DNA of 64,000 nt from HK1 sp965204915 (GTDB taxonomy: Bacteria > Pseudomonadota > Gammaproteobacteria > HK1): assembly GCA_965204915.1 (NCBI GenBank), contig OZ242023.1:1178001-1242000 (forward strand), read 5' to 3'. The number at the start of each line of letters is the position of its first letter. Within the stretch, counting starts at the first letter, position 1. Below the pieces are notes generated by a model. That model ran no database searches and had not been told where the DNA came from. It was given only the letters and a program-made list of their open reading frames with translations. Below are positions 1 to 8,355 of the stretch, piece by piece. The translations under genes and the position numbers were made by a program.

Positions 1-2
1 CC

Positions 3-2483
3 ACCGAATCCCCTTCGCGGCCCAACGTTCGGTTCCGGCAGGTGGGCCGGCCGCTCACCCGCACCGACGCGCCCGGCAAGGTGGCCGGCCGCACTCCCTA
101 CGCCGGCGACTACACGATGCCGAACATGCTGCACATGCGCGTGGTCCGGGCGGACGTGGCCAGCGCCCGGCTCGTGCGCCTCGACGTCTCGAAGGCGCGG
201 GCGCTCGAAGGGGTCGCCTGCGTGCTCACCGCCGAAGACCTCCCCGACCGCACCGCGTCCACCGACATTCCGGGCCAGGTCGGCCGCAAGCGCCTCGACA
301 CCGGCCAGCAGATCCTGGTCAGGGAGCGGGTGCGGTACTTCGGGGAGCCGCTGGCCCTCATCGCGGCGGAGACCCGCGACGCCGCGGACCACGCCCTGGA
401 GCGGGTGGAGGTCGAGCTGGAGCCCGTTCCCGGCGTCTACGATCCGATGGAGGCGATGCAGCCCGGCGCCCCCGTCGTCACCGAGCCCGACAACGTCGTC
501 GCGGAGCGCAGGATCAGGAAGGGCGACGTGGAGGCGGGCTTCGCCGAGGCCGACGTCATCGTCGAGAACACCTTCCGGACCCCGTTCCAGGAGCACGCCT
601 TCCTCGAGCCCGAGGTGGGGCTCGCCTGGATCGACGAGAACGACGTGGTCAACATCCGCGTCTCCACCCAGGTGATCGAGCACTTCCGGCCCATCGCCGA
701 CGCCATCGGGGCGCCCCACAACAAGGTCCGCATCCGCGGCGCCCTGGTCGGCGGCGGCTTCGGCGGCAAGGAGGATCTGACCGTCGAGGTCTACCTGGCC
801 CTGCTCGCGAAGCGCACGGGCCGGCCGGTGCGCCTCGAATACTCCCGCGAGGACTCCTTCGTGGGCCACGGCAAGCGCCATCCCTTCGTGCTGACGTATC
901 GCACCGGGGTCACCCGGGACGGCAGGATCACCGCGCTGGACGTGCGCATGGTGGCCGATTCGGGGGCCTACGTGTTCCTGAGCCCCTACGTGCTGCTCTA
1001 CGCGCTGGTGGCCGCCCCCGGCCCCTACCGGATCGACAATCTCAACGTCTTCGCCCGCGCGGTGGCCACGAACAACATGTTCACCAGCGCCTTCCGGGGC
1101 TTCGGCGCCCTGCAGGCCTGCGCCGCCTACGAGCAGCAGATGGACGAGGTGGCGAAGGCGATCGGGCTCGACCGCATGGAGCTGCGGCGGCGCAACTTCC
1201 TGAAGACCGGCGAGCCGATGTCGACGGGCTTCGTGCCCCCGAGCGCGATCTGGACGGACCGCTGCGCGGAACGGGCCTGGGCCGCGCTCGGGGAGCGAGC
1301 AGGCGCCGAGCGCGGCCTCGGGGAGCGTGCGCCCGGGGAGCGAGCAGGCGCCGAGCGCGGCCTCGGGGAGCGTGCGCCCGGGGAGCGAGCAGGTGCCGAG
1401 CGCGGCTTCGGGGAGCGCGCGCCCGGCGAGCACGGCGGCCCCGCCGAGGGTGCCTCCGCCCGGGGGCCGATCCGCATCGGCCGCGGCATCGCCTGCTACC
1501 AGCAGAGCTACGGCCGGCTCACCTTCCTGCACGACACCTCGGAGGCCTGGGTCGGGGTCGAGATGGACGGCACCGTGATCGTGCGTTCCGGGGTCACCGA
1601 CATCGGCGCCGGGCAGGTGTCGGCGCTGGGCCAGATCGCGGCGGAGGCGCTCGGCGTCACCCTCGACAACGTGGTGGTCTACAACAGCGACTCGGCGGTG
1701 ACCCCGCTCGCCGGCACCACCACCGCGACCCGCGCGCTGTACATGACCGGCAACGCGGTGAAGCAGGCGGCGGAGGCGGTCCGGGCGCGGCTCGCGGAAC
1801 GGGCGGCGAAGGAGCTCGGCGTGGCCCCGGGCGAGGTCGACATAGGCTTCAACGAGGTCTTCGTGGCCGATCGCCCGGAGCGGTCCATGCCCCTGGTCGA
1901 TCTGGTCCGGATCTGCGGTTCGGAGGGGATCCACCGCTCCGAGCTCGCCATGTTCCGCGCCCCCTTCACCGACTCCCTCGACCCGGAGACCGGCCAGGGC
2001 CAGGCCCATCCCGACTACGCCTACGGCGCGCACGCGGTCGAGGTGGCGGTGGACGTCGAGACCGGCGAGGTGGAGGTCCTGAAGAGTGTCGCCGCCCACG
2101 ACGTCGGGCAGTGTATCAATCCGGCCGCGGTGGAGGGCCAGATCCAGGGCGGCGCCCAGAACGGCCAGGGCTACGCGCTCAGCGAGGAGATGCTCTACGA
2201 GGAGGGGCGGCTGATCACCCCGTCGTTCAGCGAGTACCTGATGCCCACGGCCATGGACATGCCGAAGGTGGAGTGCATCATCCTCGAATCCCGCAGCGGC
2301 GTCGGCCCCTACGGCGCCAAGGGCATCGGCGAGCCGGCGATGACCCCGGTGGCGCCGGCCATCGCCAACGCCGTCGCCGACGCGATCGGGGTGCGGGTGT
2401 TCGAGCTGCCGATCACGCCGGAGCGCATCGTGAAGGCGTTGCAGCAGCGCGGCGGGACCGGGCGGGATGATCCACCGGCATGA
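3..2483 (+). CDS. Molybdenum hydroxylase (xanthine/aldehyde/CO dehydrogenase family) large subunit, 5'-partial
   Basis: This is the molybdopterin-binding catalytic subunit of a xanthine dehydrogenase-family enzyme, which hydroxylates a heterocycle or aldehyde with water and passes electrons to FeS/FAD partners. The frame is open to the left edge; the first in-frame start is a GTG at 42, but the residues before it (ending RQVG) already fit the family, so the true start lies outside. Visible signatures are the N-terminal small domain (DAPGKVAGRTPYAGD), the glycine-rich GGGFGGKED, the FRGFGALQ segment and the C-terminal GAKGIGEPAMTP, whose Glu is the expected catalytic base. No FAD or FeS subunit lies downstream. 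A 15-residue repeat inserted near residues 417-461 is odd and is listed separately. Substrate cannot be told from sequence. Confidence 0.88.
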   Translation, partial: TESPSRPNVRFRQVGRPLTRTDAPGKVAGRTPYAGDYTMPNMLHMRVVRADVASARLVRLDVSKARALEGVACVLTAEDLPDRTASTDIPGQVGRKRLDTGQQILVRERVRYFGEPLALIAAETRDAADHALERVEVELEPVPGVYDPMEAMQPGAPVVTEPDNVVAERRIRKGDVEAGFAEADVIVENTFRTPFQEHAFLEPEVGLAWIDENDVVNIRVSTQVIEHFRPIADAIGAPHNKVRIRGALVGGGFGGKEDLTVEVYLALLAKRTGRPVRLEYSREDSFVGHGKRHPFVLTYRTGVTRDGRITALDVRMVADSGAYVFLSPYVLLYALVAAPGPYRIDNLNVFARAVATNNMFTSAFRGFGALQACAAYEQQMDEVAKAIGLDRMELRRRNFLKTGEPMSTGFVPPSAIWTDRCAERAWAALGERAGAERGLGERAPGERAGAERGLGERAPGERAGAERGFGERAPGEHGGPAEGASARGPIRIGRGIACYQQSYGRLTFLHDTSEAWVGVEMDGTVIVRSGVTDIGAGQVSALGQIAAEALGVTLDNVVVYNSDSAVTPLAGTTTATRALYMTGNAVKQAAEAVRARLAERAAKELGVAPGEVDIGFNEVFVADRPERSMPLVDLVRICGSEGIHRSELAMFRAPFTDSLDPETGQGQAHPDYAYGAHAVEVAVDVETGEVEVLKSVAAHDVGQCINPAAVEGQIQGGAQNGQGYALSEEMLYEEGRLITPSFSEYLMPTAMDMPKVECIILESRSGVGPYGAKGIGEPAMTPVAPAIANAVADAIGVRVFELPITPERIVKALQQRGGTGRDDPPA
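1291..1425 (+). repeat. In-frame 45-bp tandem repeat, three copies, inside the molybdenum hydroxylase gene
   Basis: Three adjacent 45-bp units start at 1291, 1336 and 1381. Each encodes the 15 residues GERAGAERGLGERAP. The first two are identical and the third differs at a few bases. The period is a multiple of three, so copy number can change without breaking the frame. The segment is hydrophilic and charged and is not part of the family's usual sequence. Confidence 0.9.
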
Positions 2484-2606
2484 GCGGCGCCGAGGCCGTG
2501 ACCGGGGGTCCGGGGCCGTGACCGGGGGACCCTGGCCCCGGACTGGATCCGGCCCCGGTTCCGGGGGACCGGGGGCGCAGCCTCGGCCCTGGTCGAGACC
2601 TGCATT
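2484..2606. other. Intergenic, no gene seen
   Basis: This GC-rich spacer follows the hydroxylase stop. A block beginning TGACCGGGGG and ending TTCCGGGGG occurs here and again, degenerate, at about 2816-2866 on the other side of the MITE-like element. No promoter or hairpin stands out. Confidence 0.4.
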
Positions 2607-2782
2607 CTCAAGTTGCGGGATTCAGAATACCTTGAATCAGGCGATGGATTCCCGCTACCCGCTTTCGCGGGCACAAGCTTCGTGGGAATGACGTCATTTC
2701 AGCGAGACACGTTACCTTTACGCTGGGCGTCATTCCCGCGAAAGCGGGAATCCATTTCGGTCAGCGAATCCCGAAACTTGAG
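2607..2782. mobile_element. MITE-like element with terminal inverted repeats, copy 1
   Basis: The element starts CTCAAGTTGCGGGATTC and ends with the near-perfect reverse complement GAATCCCGAAACTTGAG, giving 17-bp terminal inverted repeats with one mismatch. The inside contains the palindromic motif CCCGCTTTCGCGGG and its complement, separated by a GACGTCATTTCAGCGAGAC block. It has no coding capacity. A second copy lies at 42423-42619. Flanks CTGCATTC and CTACATTC could be an imperfect target duplication overlapping the ends. It sits between the hydroxylase gene and the binding-protein gene. Confidence 0.75.
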
Positions 2783-2930
2783 CTACATTCACTACTACCC
2801 GGATGGTGAATGGCCATGACCGGGGGTCCGGTGCTCCGGCCCCGGACCCGGCTTCGGTTCCGGGGGTGATGCGGGCCGGCTGGCGTGCTCCGAGCCGATG
2901 CCCGCGGATCGTCATCGTCGCCGTCTTGCC

Positions 2931-3026
2931 GGGTGGGTGGAGACGCGGCGGAATCCGGCCGGCGACGGCCATACCGGAGGCCGGCGGAGCGGCCTCGCCA
3001 ATCCACAGAGAGGGAAGACCATGAAC
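2931..3026 (+). repeat. About 100-bp dispersed repeat ending in a ribosome binding site, copy 1
   Basis: This segment matches 12041-12140 closely. Shared blocks include ATCCGGCCGG, the 16-base GCGGAGCGGCCTCGCC and a purine-rich GGGAAGA stretch. Here the repeat runs directly into the ATG of the periplasmic binding protein and so supplies its Shine-Dalgarno sequence. Confidence 0.7.
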
Positions 3027-4058
3027 GGACATCTGAAGCTGGGGGCCGTGGTCGTCGCGCTGGCGTTCGCGGCCGGTGCGGCGCAGGCCGCGGGGAAGCT
3101 CTCGATCTACCACTGGTTCGAGTACATCCCGCAGGAGCTGCTCGACAAGTTCTCCGCCGAGCACGGGGTCGAGGTGACCATGGACACCTACGATTCCAAC
3201 GAGGCGATGCTGGCCTCGCTCAAGGCGGGCAAGCTCGGCGCCTACGACGTGGCGGTGCCGGGCGACTACATGGTCGAGATCATGGCCGGCGAGGGGATCC
3301 TCGACGAGGTCGCGCCCGGCGAGCTCGCCAACATCGGCAACGTCGAGCCGCAGTGGATGGACGTGCCCTTCGATCGGGGCCGCAAGCACTCGATCCCCTA
3401 CCAGTGGGGCTCGACCAGCTTCTCGGTGAACCGCGACGTCTACACCGGCGACATCGACACCACCGGCATCATCTTCGACCCGCCCGAGGAGTTGCGAGGA
3501 AAGATCAACGTGCTCGACAGCCAGGGCGAGGTCATGCTGATGGCGTCGCTGCATCTCGGCATCCCGCAGTGCACGACCGACCGCGAGCAACTGAAGGCGC
3601 TCGACGCGCTGCTGCAGGATGCGAAGCGGCACTGGGCCTCGTTCGGCTCGGACATCGCCAAGGACGTCCTGGTCTCCGGCGACGCGGCGGCAGGGATGAT
3701 CTACAACGGCTTCTCCGCCAAGGGCCGCGCGGAAGGCGCGAACATCGAGTACGCCTACCCGAAAGAGGGCTACGTGGTGTGGATGGACAACGTCGTCCTC
3801 CTGGAGGACGCCCCCAACCGCGCGAACGCCATCAAGTTCATGGACTTCCTGCTGGAGCCGGAGAACATCGCGGCGGTGACCAACTACGCGCGCTACGCGG
3901 CGGGGGTGAAGGGAGTCACCGATCTGCTGGACGAGGAGCTGAAGACCTCGCCCGAGTCCGTGCCTCCGGCGGACGCCCCGCCGGGCACCTTCATCGCGGT
4001 GTGCGACCAGGAGACCCAGGAGGTCTACGACGCGATCTGGACGCGGCTGAAGAAGTAG
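3021..4058 (+). CDS. Periplasmic substrate-binding protein, spermidine/putrescine (PotD/PotF) type
   Basis: This is an extracytoplasmic solute-binding protein of the polyamine ABC transporter type, 345 residues, close to the usual PotD/PotF length. The start at 3021 follows GAGAGGGAAGACC and gives a clean signal peptide (MNGHLKLGAVVVALAFAAG, cleavage near AQA-AG). Family features are the early WFEYIPQELLDKF, the TYDSNE segment and DVAVPGDYMVEIM. An open frame continues upstream to 2898 but lacks a signal peptide at its own start. No permease or ATPase genes are next to it, so it is either an orphan receptor or serves a transporter elsewhere. The polyamine ligand is inferred from the family; other ligands are possible. 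Confidence 0.85.
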   Translation: MNGHLKLGAVVVALAFAAGAAQAAGKLSIYHWFEYIPQELLDKFSAEHGVEVTMDTYDSNEAMLASLKAGKLGAYDVAVPGDYMVEIMAGEGILDEVAPGELANIGNVEPQWMDVPFDRGRKHSIPYQWGSTSFSVNRDVYTGDIDTTGIIFDPPEELRGKINVLDSQGEVMLMASLHLGIPQCTTDREQLKALDALLQDAKRHWASFGSDIAKDVLVSGDAAAGMIYNGFSAKGRAEGANIEYAYPKEGYVVWMDNVVLLEDAPNRANAIKFMDFLLEPENIAAVTNYARYAAGVKGVTDLLDEELKTSPESVPPADAPPGTFIAVCDQETQEVYDAIWTRLKK

Positions 4059-4131
4059 GGCGTCCGAAAGGAGGCTGGCCGCCTGAAGAAGCGGGCCGTC
4101 CCCGGCCTCGTCATGGAGTTCCGGCAGAGAG

Positions 4132-4163
4132 AGCCCCGGGGGCGCCCGCGCCCCGGGGCTTTC
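4132..4163 (+). terminator. Strong hairpin, likely terminator of the binding-protein gene
   Basis: AGCCCCGGGG (4132-4141) pairs with CCCCGGGGCT (4151-4160) across a short GC loop and is followed by TTTC. It lies about 75 bp after the stop at 4058. The T-tract is weak, so termination efficiency is uncertain. Confidence 0.5.
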
Positions 4164-4309
4164 GGTCTGCGAAGTCGAAGGGCGCGGACCGCCGTTCCGG
4201 ACCCGGCGGACCGCCCGGTCACCGTCGAAGTGGAGGACGAAGCCTTCCGCCACGTCTCCGCGCGCAAGGCAACCCCGCCGGGAGCGGATCGAGCACGTAG
4301 CTTGAAGCG

Positions 4310-4579
4310 TTGAAGAAGCGTCTGGACAAGCGCCGCCCGACGACCGCGATCTCCATGCGCTTTCCGGCGGACGTCATCGAGGACCTGAAGCGGGTGGCGC
4401 TCCTGCGGGGCTTTACCGGCTGTCAACCCCTGATCCGCGCCTACGTGGGCCAGGGGCTTCGCGAGGATCTGGAGCAGCTTGAAGAGGACCCGGTGACCGT
4501 CCTGGTGGAGAGCCTGAAACGCCGGGGGGTGAGCGAGACCGTCATCGAGGAGGCGCTTACCGAGGCCGCCCGGAAGTGA
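4310..4579 (+). CDS. Small ribbon-helix-helix-like protein, possible antitoxin or repressor
   Basis: The product is 89 residues. The only convenient start is a TTG at 4310. After a basic N-terminus it reads TAISMRFPADVIEDLKRVA, the strand-then-helix pattern of CopG/Arc-type DNA-binding proteins, followed by an acidic C-terminal half typical of antitoxins. No toxin gene could be recognised on either side: the 250 bp upstream shows no convincing frame, and the next gene belongs to the HEPN-CBS cassette. It may be an orphan antitoxin or the regulator of that cassette. The fold is inferred from the pattern only. Confidence 0.5.
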   Translation: MKKRLDKRRPTTAISMRFPADVIEDLKRVALLRGFTGCQPLIRAYVGQGLREDLEQLEEDPVTVLVESLKRRGVSETVIEEALTEAARK

Positions 4580-4693
4580 CCGGCGAACGGCCCGGACTCC
4601 ATCGCTTATCGGCCGAAATCGGGCTGATGAGGGCTATATGACCCGAGTTCCAGCATTCTCGTGGGACCTTGCATGGGGCATGGAGGGAGACCC

Positions 4694-5461
4694 ATGACAA
4701 TTCAGTCGGACGTGGCCCTGTACTTTGCACGACAGATGCGGGGAGCACGTGCGCAGGTCCAGGCGGACGCGGAAGGGTACGTGGCGGTCGCCATCGCCGT
4801 TGAGCAGCTTGCGGCGGCGCTGGGCGCCAAGGGCGGGGCATGTGCGGCTTGGAAAGTCATCGTTGACACCCTTTCCCTCGATGGTGACTGGACCGGGGAC
4901 GGCGGAGCGCCGTCCCTCGGCTCCGCCTACTACCGGGTACGCCGTGCGCGCAACATCGCCGTCCATGAAGGCGCCATGTCGCGTGCCGTGGCGACGCACG
5001 CCATCGATCTCACCATAGGACTGGAGGTTGCCTTGATGAATGCTGTGGACACTGACGCTGCGCACGCCTGGATGGTGCCCGATCCCACTGTCGCACATCC
5101 CTGGATGACCGTTGCACAAGTGCGCAGCGCGCTCCTTGCAGGCGGGTTCAGCGCCCTTCCTATCTGGTGGAAGGAGGCTTGTGCTTGGCACCTCGTCCGA
5201 GACGTCGACGTAGTCGCCTATCTGGCATATGGCGGCAGTGTGAGGAAGCTGGAGCGGAAACGGGTCGAGGATGTCGCTCGCGCAGACGGTGGCGCCACAC
5301 TGCAAATCCATCGGGCCCCGCTCGTCGTCCGACCAAACAAGTGCGTACAGGCATTGAAGGGAACCTATTGGGAGTCCGGGTGGCCGGCGCTCGTTGTCTC
5401 CGACCAGGACTCCGCGTGTTTGGTGGGTATCCTCACGCCGCACGACTTGCTGACCAAGTGA
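4694..5461 (+). CDS. HEPN-like domain fused to a C-terminal CBS-like segment (paralogue A)
   Basis: This 255-residue cytoplasmic protein is the first gene of a three-gene cassette. The start MTIQSDVALYFARQM is preceded by GGAGGGAGACCC and is matched by the same start in the downstream paralogue. A helical N-terminal half contains RNIAVH at residues 86-91, fitting the Rx4-6H motif of HEPN ribonucleases. The C-terminus, ALVVSDQDSACLVGILTPHDLL, looks like the end of a CBS domain, which usually senses adenine nucleotides. About 65 bp of upstream sequence is also shared with paralogue B, so the promoter or leader was duplicated too. HEPN and CBS assignments rest on motifs, not on a search. A role as a ligand-controlled RNase is inference. 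Confidence 0.6.
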   Translation: MTIQSDVALYFARQMRGARAQVQADAEGYVAVAIAVEQLAAALGAKGGACAAWKVIVDTLSLDGDWTGDGGAPSLGSAYYRVRRARNIAVHEGAMSRAVATHAIDLTIGLEVALMNAVDTDAAHAWMVPDPTVAHPWMTVAQVRSALLAGGFSALPIWWKEACAWHLVRDVDVVAYLAYGGSVRKLERKRVEDVARADGGATLQIHRAPLVVRPNKCVQALKGTYWESGWPALVVSDQDSACLVGILTPHDLLTK

Positions 5462-5528
5462 CGGCATGATGACGAATTCCGCGCTGGATCGACCTCCCAG
5501 GAGCCAACGAACTCGGGGGAGTAGCAGA

Positions 5529-8255
5529 GTGAAGCTGAAAGCAGCAGTGGTTGCGGTGGTAGCCATAGGTGCCAGTGGAACAGGAGTAACTGAGACGGGC
5601 GGCCGTTGGTCAGTCGCAGAGATGCGCCAAGACGGGCGATCCGGCGTGGTCGCCTCCTCACCACCCGTCAAGGGCGCTACGCTGAGCGTCGCCTGCTCAA
5701 GCCTGGATACCGACAGGGAGGAGCTGTCGATTGCCCTTGCCAACGTGTCGCCTCCAGCAGGCAGGTCGCATGCCGAGGACGCAATGTTATTGTGGAGGAA
5801 GGGTGGCCGCCTTGAGGGGTTTCTCTTTGCCCGTGCCCGGAGGCTTGGGGAAGGATCATACCAAGCCTTCCGCGACCACCGGAACGCCTACAATGCATGG
5901 GTCTTCGACTCCGTGCTGGATGCCATCATTGAAGGGAGGGCCATTGATGTCGGAGTGGATGTCTTCGGGGAGCTGTATCGTTGGGATGTGTCCTATTCGT
6001 TCCCGTTGGACGGGTCCGCCGTTGCGGTTCGGGAGGTCATACGAGCCTGTGAGCACGTTCAACAGAGCGGGGCGCAGGATGTCAACGGCTCCTCCGCAGG
6101 GCGGCCTGCAGTAAAATCAGCGGGAAGGCACGCCCGGTTCGGGCCGTGTGCAATGCCGCGGCAGCGCATATCGGAAGCTGACGAAGAAGCGGCATCATGG
6201 TTGGACCCCGCGGCTTTGCACCGCCAGAGCATAGCGCGGTGGCAAAGCAGCGTGTGTGACGAACCGGACGGGCTGTCCAAACTGTTCTCGGATGGAGGTC
6301 CCCCTTTTGTACTACCGGGCCTAGCGACAGCCAGCGCCTTGGAGCACGGGCCATCACAAGCACTAATCCGAGATGCGTATGGAGCACTGCATGCCGACGG
6401 AGACCTGTCGCACTTAGATGACGCCGATGCCAAGGGAGTGTTCGAGACGGCTTACTTCGAGAACAACGCGGACGCTCAATACCGTTTGGGGAGGTGGTAC
6501 CAGAAAGACGAAACCAAGCCAGGGGACCTCAGTAGCCTAAGCCAGTTCTGGTGGCAGCAGGCAGCTATACAGGGGCATCCCAACGCACAAGCGTGGCTCG
6601 GGCGGTCGCTCGCAGGCATCACTTTGACCGGTGGAACATCATGCGCACGGGCGAAGAATTGCTATGGGGGGGATAATGGGAGATACAGGGAGATACACGC
6701 CAAGGGGTGGGAGTGGATTGAGCGGGCGGCAGCCCAAGAAAGCCCCTTTGCCGTCTTCGACCTGGGCGTCCGTCTCATCCTGCCTGAGTGGTCCGACTCC
6801 ATGGGGCGCGTCCGCAACCACGCGGGGGCGGCATACGACAGCCCGGCGGCGGTCCGCGATGCGTTGCGCGGGGTCGGCATGCTTCGGCAAGCGGTGCCGA
6901 AGATCGAGGGTCACGATGGCGCTCGGTATGCCTTGAGCTTGGCCCACCTGCTTGCCTGGAACCTAGCCTACTTGGGGCACCCTCCGGATTACAGTGCCAC
7001 GGACGAAACCCCTTTCGAACATCGCTTACTCTGGGATGCGTTTCGGAGGCTCACGAAGGACGGTCCTCCTCCCCTGCGTGTCGCCGACCAGCTCCGGCCG
7101 GTTCGCGAGGCCGTCCACGACCCGGATGAGGCTTTGGAGTGGTACCGTTACGCTGGCTCCCGTGGTGATGTCCAGATTTGGAAGGAGGTGTCGAGCGCCC
7201 TCTACGGGGATTGGGAGAGGGTGTGGCATGCCGGCACGGTTCCCGGTTCGTTCCGTGGATACCAGAACCATCGGGAAGCGACCCGCTGGTTACGAGCCGC
7301 TGCGCTACAAGGTGACCTGTGGTCCCAAGTCCATCTTGGACGACGGTACGCCGACGGGATCGGAGTCCCGAAAGACAACGTGCAGAAGTACGCGTGGTGG
7401 AACATCGCAGCTACCGCCTCCGTTTCACCCGATAATTTTCCTCGGTTCGCGGAACCCGAGTTCGCAGACTTCCTGTCCTTCCTCCGGAAGAACCTGGAGT
7501 TCGACTTCGGCGTCTCGCGTTCCGAGGCGGTGCAGGGCCAAGCCTTGGCCCGCGAGCTGTACGCGCGCATGTCTGCAGATACCGAACGCCCTCCGCAGAC
7601 GAAGACCGCAAGCCAGGGGACCGGCATCCTGTTTGCGGTGGGCACTGCGGTGGTGACCAACCACCATGTGGTGGAAGGGTGCCCGCAGGTCGCCGTCGCC
7701 CGCGACGGGCAGGTGCGCAGCGCGATCGTCTCGGGGAAGGATGACGGCAATGACCTCGCCTTGCTCGAGCTCGAACGTCCATTGCGCGGCGGCGACGCCC
7801 ACCTCCGCCCCCGCTCCAAGGTCTCTGTAGGGGAGCGCGCCGTGGTCGCCGGCTTCCCGTTTACGAGCGGCGACGGGTTCACCGTGACCACCGGGAACAT
7901 CAGCGCCACACGTGGCCCCGCGGGGCGTACCGGGCTGTTCCAATTCACCGCGCCCATTCAGCAGGGGAACAGCGGCGGCCCCGTTATCGGAGACGATGGG
8001 GCGATCCTCGGGGTCGTCGTCTCGAAGCTCGACGCGATAGCCGTTGCTGCGGCCACCGGCGACCTTCCCCAGAACGTCAACTACGCTGTCCATGGGGCGG
8101 TCCTCCGTACGTTCCTCGACCTCAATGGCGTGGACTACCGGGCTCTGGCACGGTCTGGCCAGCGGTCCGATGCGGAGCTTGCGGATGAGGCCCGCCGGTT
8201 CACGGTGCTGGTGACCTGCACGCCGGATACGCAGCCATCCGGGACGGATCCATGA
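5529..8255 (+). CDS. Exported Sel1-repeat protein with C-terminal trypsin-like serine protease domain
   Basis: The protein has 908 residues from a GTG at 5529, chosen because it follows GGGGGAG and begins with a short hydrophobic signal-like stretch (VKLKAAVVAVVAIGASG). Another ATG lies in frame at 5466. The middle holds several Sel1/TPR-like units, for example AQYRLGRWYQ, NAQAWLGRSL and WSQVHLGRRYADGIGVP. The last 210 residues are a trypsin-like protease with the triad His713 (TNHHVV), Asp742 (NDLALLEL) and Ser815 (GNSGGPV); no PDZ domain follows. It starts 67 bp after paralogue A and ends about 100 bp before paralogue B, so the three are probably co-transcribed. Codon use is less GC-rich than most neighbours, which suggests transfer. 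The signal peptide is weak, so cell location is uncertain. Confidence 0.75.
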   Translation: MKLKAAVVAVVAIGASGTGVTETGGRWSVAEMRQDGRSGVVASSPPVKGATLSVACSSLDTDREELSIALANVSPPAGRSHAEDAMLLWRKGGRLEGFLFARARRLGEGSYQAFRDHRNAYNAWVFDSVLDAIIEGRAIDVGVDVFGELYRWDVSYSFPLDGSAVAVREVIRACEHVQQSGAQDVNGSSAGRPAVKSAGRHARFGPCAMPRQRISEADEEAASWLDPAALHRQSIARWQSSVCDEPDGLSKLFSDGGPPFVLPGLATASALEHGPSQALIRDAYGALHADGDLSHLDDADAKGVFETAYFENNADAQYRLGRWYQKDETKPGDLSSLSQFWWQQAAIQGHPNAQAWLGRSLAGITLTGGTSCARAKNCYGGDNGRYREIHAKGWEWIERAAAQESPFAVFDLGVRLILPEWSDSMGRVRNHAGAAYDSPAAVRDALRGVGMLRQAVPKIEGHDGARYALSLAHLLAWNLAYLGHPPDYSATDETPFEHRLLWDAFRRLTKDGPPPLRVADQLRPVREAVHDPDEALEWYRYAGSRGDVQIWKEVSSALYGDWERVWHAGTVPGSFRGYQNHREATRWLRAAALQGDLWSQVHLGRRYADGIGVPKDNVQKYAWWNIAATASVSPDNFPRFAEPEFADFLSFLRKNLEFDFGVSRSEAVQGQALARELYARMSADTERPPQTKTASQGTGILFAVGTAVVTNHHVVEGCPQVAVARDGQVRSAIVSGKDDGNDLALLELERPLRGGDAHLRPRSKVSVGERAVVAGFPFTSGDGFTVTTGNISATRGPAGRTGLFQFTAPIQQGNSGGPVIGDDGAILGVVVSKLDAIAVAAATGDLPQNVNYAVHGAVLRTFLDLNGVDYRALARSGQRSDAELADEARRFTVLVTCTPDTQPSGTDP

Positions 8256-8355
8256 CCGATGGTGAGTGGGATGGATTCTGCATCAGCCGGGTGGGCTACA
8301 TGACTCCAGCTCCAGTATTCTCGCGGGACCTTGCACGGTGCATGGAGGAAAACCC

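Noticed and set aside
4113..4313. A possible small toxin gene upstream of the ribbon-helix-helix protein
   Set aside because: The frame runs through the terminator hairpin, is rich in Arg/Pro and shows no toxin motif beyond a vague DEAFRHVSARKA stretch.
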